Of a stretch of 64,000 nt of DNA, positions 25,243 through 34,741 are shown in pieces. The DNA comes from Labrys wisconsinensis (lineage in GTDB: Bacteria > Pseudomonadota > Alphaproteobacteria > Rhizobiales > Labraceae), in assembly GCF_030814995.1 (NCBI RefSeq), contig NZ_JAUSVX010000020.1, positions 85,660 to 149,659 of the forward strand. Reading direction: 5' to 3'. A program made the position numbers and the translations under genes. Within the stretch, counting starts at the first letter, position 1, and each line of letters opens with the position of its first letter. Below the pieces are notes generated by a model. That model saw nothing but the letters and a program-made list of their open reading frames with translations. It searched no databases and was not told the origin of the DNA.

Positions 25243-26753
25243 ACGAGATCCCTCGCACCGCATCCGTGATCGAGGCCAGGACCTATCGCCAGCTCGTCGG
25301 CGGCGAGCTCGGGGAGGCGCTGTCGGGCGCCCGGCTGGAGCGGCTGAGCCCGGCGCACGACGTCAAGGTGGGCGACTATCCCCTCGCCGATGCCGCCGAT
25401 GCCGACCGCGCGGTCGCTGCGGCGCGGGCCGCCTTCGATCGCGGTCCCTGGCCGCGGATGAGCGGGGCCGAGCGCTCCCGCATGCTGCTGCGCATCGCCG
25501 ACCTGATCGAGGCCCATGGCGAGGCCCTCGCCCGCGCCGACGTGCTGGAGAGCGGCAAGCCGATCAGCCAGGCCCGCGGCGAGATGGCGGGCGCCGTGGA
25601 TCTCTGGCGCTACGCCGCCGGCCAGGCCCGGGCGCTGCACGGCTCGGTGCCGTCCGCCCTCGGCGCCGACATGCTCGGCCTGATCAAGCGCGACCCCATC
25701 GGCGTCGTCGCCATGATCACGCCGTGGAATTTTCCCTTCGTCATCGCCAGCCAGAAGCTGCCCTTCGCCCTGGCGGCGGGCTGCACCGTGGTGATCAAGC
25801 CGAGCGAGCTGACGCCGGGATCGACGCTGCATCTCGGCGAGCTGCTGGTCGAGGCCGGGCTGCCCGCCGGCGTGGTCAACATCATCGTCGGCTACGGCAA
25901 CACGGTCGGCCAGCGCCTCGCCGAGCACGAGGCGGTCGACATGATCTCCTTCACCGGGTCCACCGCGGTCGGCCGGACCGTGGCGCGGGCCGCGGCCGGC
26001 AATCTCAAGAAGGTCGCCCTGGAGCTCGGCGGCAAGAACCCGCTGATCGTCTGCGCCGACGCGGATCTCGAGGCCGCCGCGGATGCGGCCGTGTTCGGAG
26101 TGTTCTTCAATGCCGGCCAGTGCTGCAACTCCTCCAGCCGGCTCCTGGTCGATGCCGCCGTCGCCGAAGACTTCGTCGGTCGGCTCGAAGCCCTGACCCG
26201 GACGCTCGCCGTCGGCGACCCGCTGGATCCGGCGACCAAGGTCGGCGCCATCGTCAACGACGCCCAGCTCGCCAAGATCGAGGGCTATCTCGGCGAGATC
26301 GCAGGGAGCGGCGCCGTGCTGCGCGCCGGCGGCCGGCGGATGGCGACGGCACGGGGGCGCTTCGTCGAGCCGACCCTGGTCACGGGCGTGCGCCCGGACA
26401 TGCGCATCGCTCGCGAGGAGATCTTCGGACCGGTGCTGTCGATCCTGCCCTTCGACGACCTCGGCGAGGCCATCGCCGTCGCCAACGACACCCATTACGG
26501 CCTCTCCGCCGGCATCTGGACGCGCGACCACGAGGCCGCCCTGCGGGCCGCCGAGGAGCTGCGCGCCGGCACGGTCTGGGTCAACGGCTGGATGGAGGGC
26601 TATCCCGAGATGCCGTTCGGCGGCATGGGCCAGAGCGGCCTCGGGCGGGAGCAGGGCGCCCAGGCGGTCGAGGAGTTCACCGAGCTCAAGTCGGTGCTGT
26701 TCCACCGCGGGCCCCGCACCCGGTGGTGGGCGCGGCCGAGCCCCTCGGCGTGA
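25239..26753 (+). CDS. Aldehyde dehydrogenase family protein
   Basis: A 504-residue NAD(P)-dependent aldehyde dehydrogenase. VVAMITPWNFPFVIASQKL gives the conserved Asn, FTGSTAVGRTV the nucleotide loop, VALELGGKNPLIVCADAD the general-base Glu, and FFNAGQCCNSSSRLLV the nucleophilic Cys. REEIFGPVLSILPFDD and the C-terminal PFGGMGQSGLGREQG are typical. The start overlaps the oxidoreductase stop by four bases. It would convert the aldehyde produced by the GMC enzyme to an acid that the YdiF-like enzyme could then activate. Substrate not determined. Confidence 0.94.
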   Translation: MNEIPRTASVIEARTYRQLVGGELGEALSGARLERLSPAHDVKVGDYPLADAADADRAVAAARAAFDRGPWPRMSGAERSRMLLRIADLIEAHGEALARADVLESGKPISQARGEMAGAVDLWRYAAGQARALHGSVPSALGADMLGLIKRDPIGVVAMITPWNFPFVIASQKLPFALAAGCTVVIKPSELTPGSTLHLGELLVEAGLPAGVVNIIVGYGNTVGQRLAEHEAVDMISFTGSTAVGRTVARAAAGNLKKVALELGGKNPLIVCADADLEAAADAAVFGVFFNAGQCCNSSSRLLVDAAVAEDFVGRLEALTRTLAVGDPLDPATKVGAIVNDAQLAKIEGYLGEIAGSGAVLRAGGRRMATARGRFVEPTLVTGVRPDMRIAREEIFGPVLSILPFDDLGEAIAVANDTHYGLSAGIWTRDHEAALRAAEELRAGTVWVNGWMEGYPEMPFGGMGQSGLGREQGAQAVEEFTELKSVLFHRGPRTRWWARPSPSA

Positions 26754-26760
26754 CGGCGCC

Positions 26761-27558
26761 ATGAGCGCGCTCTACGCCATCATCGGCGACCCCATCGCGC
26801 AGGCGCGCTCGCCGGCGCTGTTCAACGCCCTCTATGCGGCGCGGGCCGTCGATGCCGCGATGGTGGCGCTGGAGGTGCCGGCGAGCGGGCTCGCTTCGCT
26901 TTTGGACGGCCTGCGCGAGGTCCGCAATTTCGGTGGCGCCGTCATCACCGTGCCCCACAAGATCGCAGCCGCGGGCCTTGCGGCCGGCGTCTCCGACCGG
27001 GTGCGCATCGCCGGCGCCGCCAACGTGCTGCGGCCGGTCCCTGGCGGCTGGGAGGCCGATCTCCTCGACGGCATCGGCTTCGTCGCCGGCCTCAGCCAGT
27101 GCGGCGTGGCGGCCGAGGGGCTCGCCGCCGCCGTGGTCGGGGCCGGCGGCGCGGGGCTCGCCATTGCCGCCGCCCTGCTCGCGGCCGGCGCGGCGCGCGT
27201 GGCCATCGCGGATCGCGACGCCGACCGGGCGCGGGCCGCGGTCGCCCGTCTCGGCGCGTCGCATCCCGGCCGGGTCGAGCGGCGCGATCCCGGCCCGCAG
27301 GACGATCTCGCCGTCAACGCGACGCCCTGCGGCATGGCGCCGGGCGATCCGCTGCCGTTCGAGGTCGCGGGCCTGCGCGCCGGCGCCGTCGTGGCCGACG
27401 CCATCATGAAGCCGGCGGTGACGCCGTTGCTCGAAGCCGCGGCCCGGCGCGGCCTTGCGACCTGCGAGGGGCGGCTGATGCTGGACGGGCAGGCCGAGGC
27501 GATCTGGGATTTCTTGCGGATGGGCGCGGCCGCCTCCGCGCCGGAGGGCTTGCCATGA
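26761..27558 (+). CDS. Shikimate/quinate dehydrogenase-like protein (AroE family)
   Basis: A 265-residue AroE-fold oxidoreductase: YAIIGDPIAQARSPALFN binds the substrate ring, VITVPHK has the catalytic Lys at about residue 67, AAVVGAGGAGLAIAAALL is the dinucleotide-binding loop and VADAIMKPAVTPLLEAA the C-terminal signature. In true shikimate dehydrogenases the N-terminal motif has SxS; here it is ARSPALFN, so only one of the two serines is seen. Placed among catabolic genes rather than the shikimate pathway, it probably acts on a cyclitol or quinate-like compound. It begins seven bases after the aldehyde dehydrogenase stop and overlaps the next gene by four bases. Confidence 0.85.
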   Translation: MSALYAIIGDPIAQARSPALFNALYAARAVDAAMVALEVPASGLASLLDGLREVRNFGGAVITVPHKIAAAGLAAGVSDRVRIAGAANVLRPVPGGWEADLLDGIGFVAGLSQCGVAAEGLAAAVVGAGGAGLAIAAALLAAGAARVAIADRDADRARAAVARLGASHPGRVERRDPGPQDDLAVNATPCGMAPGDPLPFEVAGLRAGAVVADAIMKPAVTPLLEAAARRGLATCEGRLMLDGQAEAIWDFLRMGAAASAPEGLP

Positions 27559-28718
27559 CGACCGTGCTGCTGCCGACCCCGGACGGGCGGACCGAGCCCT
27601 ATGCGCTCACCGGCGCCGCTGCCTTTCCGGCCCGGGGGCGGGGCGCCTTCCCGCGCGTCGCCTATGCCGCCGCCCATGTGGTCGCCGATGCGCGGGCGCT
27701 GGAAGACCCCTGGCGCCAGCCGCGGATCGACTGGGAGGCGACGCTGCGCTTCCGCCATCATCTCTGGGACCTCGGCTTCAAGGTCGCCGAGGCGATGGAC
27801 ACCGCGCAGCGCGGCATGGGGCTCGACTGGCCCGGGGCAGCCGAGCTGATCCGGCGCGTGACGGCCGAGGCGCGCTCGACGCCCGGCGCCGACCTCGCCT
27901 GCGGCGTCGGCACCGACCAGCTGGAGCCGGGGCAGGCCCGCTCCCTCGCCGACGTCGTCGCGGCCTACGAGGCCCAGCTCGAGCATGTCGAGGCCTGCGG
28001 CGGGCGTGCCATCCTGATGGCGAGCCGGGCGCTTTGCCGGCTCGCGCGCGGCCCCGACGACTATCTCGCCGTCTATGACCGGCTGATCGGCCAGGCGCGT
28101 GGTAAGGTCGTCCTGCACTGGCTGGGCGACATGTTCGATCCCGCCCTGGCCGGATACTGGGGCAGCTATCAGGTCGACGCCGCGATGGCGACGGTGCTGG
28201 CGCTGATCGAAGCCCGCGCGGACCGGATCGAAGGCATCAAGATCTCGCTCCTGGAGGTCGAGCACGAGGTGCGGCTGCGCCGAGCCCTGCCCGAGGGCGT
28301 CAAGATGTTCACCGGCGACGACTTCAACTATCCCGGGCTGATCGCTGGCGACGGGGACCGGCACTCGCATGCGCTCCTCGGCATCTTCGATGCGATCGCG
28401 CCGGCCGCGGCGGCGGCGCTGGAGCAACTCGGCGCCGGGGACGTCGCAGCCTATCATCGCATCCTCGATCCCACGGTGGCGCTGTCGCGCAAGCTGTTCG
28501 AGGCGCCGACGCAGTTCTACAAGGCCGGCATCGTGTTCCTGGCCTGGCTCAACGGCTTCCAGGACCATTTCCGCATGGTCGGCGGCCTGGAATCGGCGCG
28601 GGGCATCCTGCACTATGCCGAGGTGTTCCGCCTCGCCGACCAGGCGGGCCTGCTTGCCGATCCCGACAGGGCGGCGGCCCGGATGCGGCATCTCGGCGCG
28701 CTCGCCGGCATCGGCTGA
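27555..28718 (+). CDS. DUF993 family protein (putative TIM-barrel aldolase-like)
   Basis: A 387-residue protein I assign to the DUF993 family by its overall look: an N-terminal segment with RVAYAAAHVVADARAL, then a barrel-like series of strands including GRAILMASRALCRLA, KVVLHWLGDMFDP, IEGIKISLLEVEHEVRLR and VKMFTGDDFNYPGLIAGDG. The GIKISLL Lys is a candidate for a Schiff-base residue as in dihydrodipicolinate-synthase-like aldolases; this is inference. FLAWLNGFQDHFRMVGG near the end is strongly conserved-looking. Overlap with the AroE-like gene (ATGA) and position at the operon end support a step in the same pathway. No reaction is known to me. Confidence 0.75.
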   Translation: MTTVLLPTPDGRTEPYALTGAAAFPARGRGAFPRVAYAAAHVVADARALEDPWRQPRIDWEATLRFRHHLWDLGFKVAEAMDTAQRGMGLDWPGAAELIRRVTAEARSTPGADLACGVGTDQLEPGQARSLADVVAAYEAQLEHVEACGGRAILMASRALCRLARGPDDYLAVYDRLIGQARGKVVLHWLGDMFDPALAGYWGSYQVDAAMATVLALIEARADRIEGIKISLLEVEHEVRLRRALPEGVKMFTGDDFNYPGLIAGDGDRHSHALLGIFDAIAPAAAAALEQLGAGDVAAYHRILDPTVALSRKLFEAPTQFYKAGIVFLAWLNGFQDHFRMVGGLESARGILHYAEVFRLADQAGLLADPDRAAARMRHLGALAGIG

Positions 28719-28727
28719 CGAGCGCCC

Positions 28728-29876
28728 TCAGGGGAGCGTCACGATCATCGCCGAACCCGGCTCGGTGCGGACCGTGCGGCCGCCGGCGCCATCCACGGTG
28801 CGGTAGAGATCGGGCGTCGGCTTGCCGGTGTGGATGAAGCTCGCCATGTCGGTGGCGACCTCGTCCGGCGCCTCCCACGGCAGGTTGTGGCCGAGGTCGC
28901 TCGCGGGTTGCCCGGGCTTGGGCGGCGGATCGATGCCGTACTGTTTCCAGATCACCGGGATGGCGTTGGTGAGGGCGGCCTTGCGCAGGTCCTCGATCAG
29001 GGCGACCTGGTCGGGCTCGTGCGGGAAGATGGTGTCCTGCGCACCCCAGAGGATGAGCGCCGGCACCTTGAACTCGGCGAGGCGGGCGGTGTTGTCCGTG
29101 TCGAGCAGCGCCTCGCTCGCGCCGATCCAGGTGCCGAGGCGCGTTGCGGCGGTCTCCGGCACGATCGCCTTGACCAGGGCAGGATCGGCGAGGGGATCGA
29201 CGTCCCAGTGCCAGGCGATCCAATTCTGGGCGTTGGGGTCGGCATCCGTCGGCGTGGCGTTCCACACGGCCTGCGGGCCGGCGCCCCTGGCCTGGAGCGC
29301 GGCCTGCCAGCGCCCGAGCACCGGGTCGCGCAGCACGCCGTCGCGGATCGCCGGATTGTCGCGGGCCCGCCCGGTGGTGGCGACGAGCACGACGCGCTCG
29401 ACCCGCTCGGGATGATCGAGCGCCATTTCCTGTGCCACGATCGAGCCCATCGAATGGCCGGCAACCGTCGCCCTGGCGATCTTCAGGCCGTCCATGAAGG
29501 CGGCGAGGTCGTCGGCGAAGAGCCTGGGCGTGAAGCAGGACTTCGGGTCGGCCGGGCAGCCGGAGCCCGGCGGCATCGAGGAGGCGCCGTGACCGCGCTG
29601 GTCGGGCGCGAGGATGTGCAGCCGCGGCTCGCGGGCGTGCAGGGCCGCCATGGCCGGCGACCAGGAGCGGGCGGTGTCGGTCAGCCCGTGCAGCAGGATC
29701 ACCGCCGGCCCGTCGGCGGGGCCGGTCTCGACATAGGCCATGCGGATGCCGGTCGGCAGGTCGAGGAAGCACTTCTCCTCGAGGCTGCCGCAGGCGGCCG
29801 CGGCGGGCAGCACGGCGGCGAGGAGCAGCGCGGCGCCGCCTGCCGCGGGCAAGCCGCCTCCTGGGCCTTGGATCAT
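28728..29876 (-). CDS. Alpha/beta hydrolase, exported
   Basis: A 382-residue alpha/beta hydrolase. ATG at 29876 (GGGAGA upstream) starts a hydrophobic N-terminus AALLLAAVLPAAAACGSLEE in which AAAC may be a lipobox, so a periplasmic lipoprotein is possible. PAVILLHGLTDTARSW is the oxyanion strand, VAGHSMGSIVAQEMA the nucleophile elbow (Ser), ALILWGAQDTIFP holds the acid and ASDLGHNLPWEAP the His. Two Cys pairs (CGSLEEKC and CPADPKSC) could form disulfides in the periplasm. Converges with the DUF993 gene with a nine-base gap and diverges from another hydrolase. Confidence 0.88.
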   Translation of the reverse strand: MIQGPGGGLPAAGGAALLLAAVLPAAAACGSLEEKCFLDLPTGIRMAYVETGPADGPAVILLHGLTDTARSWSPAMAALHAREPRLHILAPDQRGHGASSMPPGSGCPADPKSCFTPRLFADDLAAFMDGLKIARATVAGHSMGSIVAQEMALDHPERVERVVLVATTGRARDNPAIRDGVLRDPVLGRWQAALQARGAGPQAVWNATPTDADPNAQNWIAWHWDVDPLADPALVKAIVPETAATRLGTWIGASEALLDTDNTARLAEFKVPALILWGAQDTIFPHEPDQVALIEDLRKAALTNAIPVIWKQYGIDPPPKPGQPASDLGHNLPWEAPDEVATDMASFIHTGKPTPDLYRTVDGAGGRTVRTEPGSAMIVTLP

Positions 29877-30134
29877 GCCACGTCTCCCGTCGGCGGCCGA
29901 CCGGACCCGGGCCGTCTGTCGCCGGGCGCCGGGCTGCGTCTCGCGTGCCGCCCGGAAGGGTGATAGCGTGTCACGAGGCTGTTGCGACATCGCCACGACG
30001 CAAAAAATATGACGCCGGGGCGGCCTTTGTCGAGAAATAGCAACAATTGGTCGGTTGAAAGGCCGGACCCGTCGACGGACCATGGCGGAGCAGTCCGCGT
30101 ATTCTCTTGTCCGACACCGGTTGCCGCTGCGCCC

Positions 30135-31172
30135 ATGCTCGCTCGCTACGTCTTTGCCAAGATCTTCAGTGGCCGCGTCCTCAAGGTCGCCGCCGCCCTG
30201 GTGCTGACCGGGCTGGTGGCGTCCTCGACGCCGCTGCCGCCCAGCAGCATGAAGAGCCTGAAGATCAACAGCAAGGCGCTGGGTGGCAAGCTGCCGGTGA
30301 TGGTCTATGTGCCGCAGGCGACGCCGCCGACCGGCGGCTGGCCGGTGCTCTACCTCCTGCACGGGCTCGGCGGCTGCGAACGCGACTGGGTCGAGCTCGG
30401 CGAGATCCAGGTGACGCTCGACCGGCTGATCGCGACCGGCCGCATCAGGCCGATGATGGTGGTGATGCCGGGCGCCGCCAACAGCTGGTATGTCGACAGC
30501 GGCACGGTGGGCGGGCCCGGCGACTACGAGACGGCGATCATCGAGGACCTGCCCAGGGCGATCCAGAAGCGCTTCCCCGTCGCCGTCTCGCCCAGGAGCC
30601 GCGCCATCGCCGGCGTCTCGATGGGCGGCTACGGCGCGCTGCGCCTGGCGCTGAAGCATCCGGAGATGTTCGGAGCCGTGGCCAGCATGTCGGGCGCCAT
30701 CTGGCAGAACCTGCCGGTGGCTCTGGCGAACGGCGCCGGCAAGCCCTACGACGCCTTCCGCGACGCCGCCTATTTCCGGCGTCCCGACGCGGCGACAGTG
30801 GTCCCGGGCATCGACCTGCCGCCGGAGGGCGAGCATTTCGACGGCGCCTTCGGCGAGCCCTTCGACGCCGGCCGCTTCAACCGCCAGAACGTGTTCACGC
30901 TGCTCGCCAGCCAGATCGCCAAGGGCACGACGCTGCCGGCGATCTACCTCACCGTCGGCGACCACGACAGCCACAATCTCTGGCGCGGCTCGATCGCCCT
31001 CTACCAGACGCTGCAGGCCGACCGGCAGAAGGTCGAGTTCCGCGTCACCGACGGCGACCACACCTGGTCGCTGTGGCGGAAGTCGATCGAGGACACGCTC
31101 CTGTTCGTCGACCAGCGCTTCGCCGTCCCGGCCGCGCAGGCGCAGGCCGAGACCGGCGGCAAGGCTTCGTAG
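30135..31172 (+). CDS. Esterase-type alpha/beta hydrolase with signal anchor
   Basis: A 345-residue protein of the esterase D / feruloyl-esterase-like branch. After an N-terminal hydrophobic segment (VAAALVLTGLVASSTP) come KINSKALGGKLPVMVYVP, GWPVLYLLHGLGGCERDW (oxyanion), RAIAGVSMGGYGALRLALK (Ser nucleophile), LTVGDHDSHNLWRG (Asp) and VTDGDHTWSLW (His). The order and motifs match the COG0627 family. Start at 30135 is chosen because it places the hydrophobic segment at residues 15-33; earlier starts add a low-complexity polar tail. Divergent from the other hydrolase with 258 bp between, in which no other gene is seen. Probably acts in the periplasm on an ester substrate. Confidence 0.85.
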   Translation: MLARYVFAKIFSGRVLKVAAALVLTGLVASSTPLPPSSMKSLKINSKALGGKLPVMVYVPQATPPTGGWPVLYLLHGLGGCERDWVELGEIQVTLDRLIATGRIRPMMVVMPGAANSWYVDSGTVGGPGDYETAIIEDLPRAIQKRFPVAVSPRSRAIAGVSMGGYGALRLALKHPEMFGAVASMSGAIWQNLPVALANGAGKPYDAFRDAAYFRRPDAATVVPGIDLPPEGEHFDGAFGEPFDAGRFNRQNVFTLLASQIAKGTTLPAIYLTVGDHDSHNLWRGSIALYQTLQADRQKVEFRVTDGDHTWSLWRKSIEDTLLFVDQRFAVPAAQAQAETGGKAS

Positions 31173-31189
31173 GGCGGCCGAGCCCGGCG

Positions 31190-32080
31190 CTATTCCTTCA
31201 CGGCTCCGGTCATGCTCGACACGTAGTAGTCGACGAAGAAGGAATAGAACAGCGCGACCGGGACCGAGCCGAACAGGGCTCCCGCCATCAGCGCACCCCA
31301 TTGATAGTCGTCGCCCTGGACGAGCTGGGTCAGCACCGCCACCGGCACCGTCTTCTTCTCCGAGGACTGGATGAAGGCGAGCGCGTAGATGAACTCGTTC
31401 CAGGACAGGGTGAAGGCGAAGATGCCGGCGGAGATCAGGCCGGGCACCGCCAGCGGCAGGGTGATCTTGCGCAGGATCTGCAGGCGCGTCGCCCCGTCGA
31501 TCATGGCGCATTCCTCCAGCTCGTAGGGGATCGACTTGAAGTAGCCGATCAGGAGCCAGGTGCAGAACGGTATCAGGAAGGTCGGGTAGGTCAGGATCAG
31601 GGCGAGCTTCGAATCGTAGAGGCCGAACTGGAAGATCACCGTCGCCAGCGGGATGAACAGGATCGACGGCGGCACGAGATAGGCGAGGTAGATCGCCAGG
31701 CCCACCCATTCCGAGCCGCGGAAGCGCAGGCGCTGGATGGCATAGGCGGCGAGCACGCTGGCGAACAGCGACAGCGCCGTCGCCGCGATGGCGACCGTCA
31801 TGGTGGTCGCCAGCCATTGCGGATAGTCGGTCTCGAACAGGAGCTTCCTGACGTTGTCGAGCGTCGGCGAATGCACGAAGAACGGGTTGTAGGTCTTGTA
31901 GTCGTAGAGCTCGGCGTCCGGCTTGAAGGTCGTCACCGCCATCCAGTAGAACGGGAACAGCAGCACGAAGACGAAGCAGGCGAGCGGCAGGTAGAGCGTC
32001 ACCAGCCGGCGATAGCCCGAGCTCCAGGAGATCGGGGTGCCGCGGCGCAGCTCGCCGCCCTGGGCGGTTGCGTCAGTCAT
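31190..32080 (-). CDS. Carbohydrate ABC transporter permease (MalG/UgpE type)
   Basis: A 296-residue permease of the MalG class. Six membrane helices are seen; the cytoplasmic EAA loop reads YELEECAMIDGATRLQILRKITLPLAVPG, in which the EE-x8-G-x9-LP pattern contacts the ATPase. The N-terminal helix LVTLYLPLACFVFVLLFPFYWM starts at about residue 26. It starts eight bases before the stop of the partner permease. Works with the MalF-like permease, the binding protein at 33084 and probably the ATPase at 35668 to import a sugar or polyol. Confidence 0.93.
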   Translation of the reverse strand: MTDATAQGGELRRGTPISWSSGYRRLVTLYLPLACFVFVLLFPFYWMAVTTFKPDAELYDYKTYNPFFVHSPTLDNVRKLLFETDYPQWLATTMTVAIAATALSLFASVLAAYAIQRLRFRGSEWVGLAIYLAYLVPPSILFIPLATVIFQFGLYDSKLALILTYPTFLIPFCTWLLIGYFKSIPYELEECAMIDGATRLQILRKITLPLAVPGLISAGIFAFTLSWNEFIYALAFIQSSEKKTVPVAVLTQLVQGDDYQWGALMAGALFGSVPVALFYSFFVDYYVSSMTGAVKE

Positions 32081-33038
32081 CGCGGCCTCCTTGCTGCCAC
32101 TTGCGCCGGGCCAGGCCGAAATAGCTGCCGAGCGTGGCCGCGACCAGGAAGGGGATCATCGCCACGGCGATCGCCGCGCCTTCGCCGAGCTGCCCGCCGG
32201 GGATGCCGCGCTGGAAGGCCAGCGTCGCCATCAGGTGGGTCGAGTTGACCGGGCCGCCGCGGGTGATGGCGTAGACGAGCTGGAAATCGGTGAAGGTGAA
32301 CAGCACCGAGAAGGTCAGCACCACGGAGAGGACCGGCATCAGCATCGGCACGGTCACGTGGCGGAAGCGCTGCCAGGCGCTCGCCCCGTCCAGCATCGCC
32401 GCCTCGTAGAGCGAGACGGAGATGGTCTGCAGGCCGGCCAGCAGGCTGATGGCGACGAAGGGGATGCCGCGCCAGACATTGGCGGCGATCAGCGACAGCC
32501 GCGCCGACCAGGGCGAGCCGAGGAAGTCGACATTGGTCGTGCGCACATGCAGCACGTCCTTGAGGAAATAGGAGATGATCGAGAACTGGGGATCGTAGAT
32601 CCACCAGAAGGCCATGGCGGAGAGCACGGTCGGCACGATCCAGGGCACCAGCACGATGGCGCGGATCAGCGACTTGAACGGCACGTGCTCGTTGAGGAGC
32701 AGGGCCAGCCACAGGCCGAGGCCGAACTTCAGCACGGTGGCGAGGGCGGTGTAGAACAGCGTGTTGCCGACCGAGAGCCAGAAGATCGGGTCCTGGCCGA
32801 TCGAGACGAAATTGGCGAGGCCGACGAACTGGCCGGCCCGCCCGATCTTGGTGTCGGTGAAGGCGAGCCAGAAGCCGAGCCCCAGCGGGTATGTCAGGAA
32901 GACGACGAGGAGCCCGATCGCCGGGAACAGGCAGACGGCGACGAGGAAGGGCTTCCAGTCGAAGAGCCGCGTCAGCCACCCGTCCGGTACGACGGCCCGG
33001 TCGGCCCGCGTGATGGTCATGGCCATGGTCGACCCCAT
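32073..33038 (-). CDS. Carbohydrate ABC transporter permease (MalF/UgpA type)
   Basis: A 321-residue permease with six main membrane helices, beginning PFLVAVCLFPAIGLLVVFLTYP. The EAA loop reads VSLYEAAMLDGASAWQRFRHVTVPMLMP. Family members of this class also include glycerol-3-phosphate, sorbitol and maltose transporters. There are three possible ATG starts (MGST, MAMT and MTIT); the longest, at 33038, is used. Partner of the MalG-like gene, with overlapping ends. Confidence 0.93.
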   Translation of the reverse strand: MGSTMAMTITRADRAVVPDGWLTRLFDWKPFLVAVCLFPAIGLLVVFLTYPLGLGFWLAFTDTKIGRAGQFVGLANFVSIGQDPIFWLSVGNTLFYTALATVLKFGLGLWLALLLNEHVPFKSLIRAIVLVPWIVPTVLSAMAFWWIYDPQFSIISYFLKDVLHVRTTNVDFLGSPWSARLSLIAANVWRGIPFVAISLLAGLQTISVSLYEAAMLDGASAWQRFRHVTVPMLMPVLSVVLTFSVLFTFTDFQLVYAITRGGPVNSTHLMATLAFQRGIPGGQLGEGAAIAVAMIPFLVAATLGSYFGLARRKWQQGGRDD

Positions 33039-33083
33039 GCAGGAAAGGGGAGGCCGGCGCGGATGGCCGCGCCGGCCCGGCGA

Positions 33084-34421
33084 TCAGCCCTGGTAGTAGC
33101 GCTTGGCCCGCCGCTCGGCCTCGGCGGCCGCATCCTCCGGCGTCGAGGCACCGGTGCAGGCGGCGGCGACCATGTCGACCATGACGTAATCGGCGACCAC
33201 CGCCGCGGACTTCTCGCTGACCGGGCCCTTGTAGGCCAGCCAGAGCGAGTCCTGCATGGTGTCGCGATAGACCGTCACCTTGGGATCGATGGTCCAGACG
33301 TCGCTCTTGGCATAGGCCTTCAGGGGATGGGCCCAGTAGCCGAGCGAGGCCGTCAGCCATTTGTCGTACTGCTCCACCTCCATGAGGTAGAGCAGATAGG
33401 CCCGGGCGGCATTGGGATAGGCGGTGTGCTTGAAGATCATCGAGTTGACGACGAGCGCCGTCTCGGTGCCGAAGCCGACCGGGCCGACCGGCATGCGCGC
33501 ATTGTCGACGTCCGCGGCGAGCGCGGCGATGTTGGGATCCTTGGCGTTCTTGAAGGAATTGTAGAGCGACACGCCGTTCTGGGTCGCCGCGATTTCGCCG
33601 GCCAGCATCGCCTTGTTGTTGGAAGGGTCAAGCCAGGACTGGGTGCCGGGCACGAAGGTCTCGTAGAGCGCCTTGCCGTATTTCAGCGCCTCGATCGTCT
33701 GCTTGGAATTGATCGTGACCTTCTGGGCCTCGTCGATCATGTGGCCGCCGAAGGCCCAGACCAGCCAATGGCAGAAGGAATTGGCGTCGCCAACGGCATG
33801 GCCGAGCGTGAAGCCGACGGGATGGCCGATCTTCTGCAGGCCCTGGCACATCTTGAGGAAGTCGTCGGTATTCTTCGGGAAGGCGTCGAACCCGGCTTCC
33901 TTGACCCAGCCGGCGCGATAGACGGCGGCGCCGCCGGTGCCGCCGAGCGGGATGGCGATCCAGTTGTTGGTGCCGAAATGCTTGCCGAGACGCTCGGCCA
34001 GCGGATACCAGCCGCCATATTTCTTGCCGAGATACTCGGCGATGTCGGTGAGCTCGATCAGCTTGTCGGTATAGAGGTGCGGGTCGTCGGTCCAGCCGAT
34101 GACCACGTCGGGGCCGGCGCCGGTATTGGCCGTCACGGCGGTCTGGGGCCGCAGGTCCTCCCAGGCCTGGTAGTCGACCTTGACCTGGACGCCGGTCGCC
34201 TCGGTGAACGCCTTGGTGTTCGCGTTGAAGGCGGTCTCGTCGCCCGGCACGAACTTGGCCGGGCGCAGCACGCGCAGGCTGGCGCCGCTCTCGATGTCGA
34301 TCTTCGGCGGCGTGGCGTCGGCGGTCGGCACGGCGGCACGCGCGGCCTGGCCGAACGGCGAGGCCAGAGCAGCGGCGCCGATGCCGAGGCCGAGCGTCTG
34401 GCGACGGGTGAATCGTGTCAT
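33084..34421 (-). CDS. Extracellular solute-binding protein family 1 (carbohydrate), Tat-exported
   Basis: A 445-residue family 1 binding protein. The N-terminus MTRFTRRQTLGLGIGAAALA carries a twin-Arg motif (TRRQTLGLG) and hydrophobic core, so export by Tat is likely, cleaved near AARA. The mature part begins LRVLRPAKFVPGDETAF and includes GAGPDVVIGWTDDPHLY and IPLGGTGGAAVYRAGW, typical of UgpB/MalE-like proteins. Many Trp/Tyr residues fit sugar binding. First gene of a minus-strand operon with two permeases. A TTGACA promoter on this strand is found 320 bases upstream. Sugar identity unknown; polyol is possible given family members. Confidence 0.92.
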   Translation of the reverse strand: MTRFTRRQTLGLGIGAAALASPFGQAARAAVPTADATPPKIDIESGASLRVLRPAKFVPGDETAFNANTKAFTEATGVQVKVDYQAWEDLRPQTAVTANTGAGPDVVIGWTDDPHLYTDKLIELTDIAEYLGKKYGGWYPLAERLGKHFGTNNWIAIPLGGTGGAAVYRAGWVKEAGFDAFPKNTDDFLKMCQGLQKIGHPVGFTLGHAVGDANSFCHWLVWAFGGHMIDEAQKVTINSKQTIEALKYGKALYETFVPGTQSWLDPSNNKAMLAGEIAATQNGVSLYNSFKNAKDPNIAALAADVDNARMPVGPVGFGTETALVVNSMIFKHTAYPNAARAYLLYLMEVEQYDKWLTASLGYWAHPLKAYAKSDVWTIDPKVTVYRDTMQDSLWLAYKGPVSEKSAAVVADYVMVDMVAAACTGASTPEDAAAEAERRAKRYYQG

Positions 34422-34741
34422 GGCAGTCCTCCCCTTTCGTTGAACCTTCGATGAGACGCATCGGGGCGTCGTCCAGGCCCGCCGGGTGCGGGCGGGCAGC
34501 TCCTCAGCAGGCCGGCACCGCGTGCGCGCGGACAGGGCGGCCGTTCGACGGCCCCGGCTCGGACCGGGATTGCCGGCAGGCGGATACGGCCTCTCCGGCT
34601 CTGCTCGAGAGCATGTCAGGACCTCCCCTTTTGATGGATCCGCCGTCGGCCGGCGTCTTGGTCTTGGCGGCCGGCATCGAGACCGGGCGCAGGTCCGGGT
34701 TCACCAGCCACCATAGGGCAGAACCCGACGCAATGCTTGCG

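Noticed and set aside
29877..31817. Extension of the minus-strand hydrolase frame to over 1000 codons
   Set aside because: It is antisense to the plus-strand esterase and partly overlaps the permease gene in another frame; the hydrolase has a proper ribosome site and signal segment at 29876.
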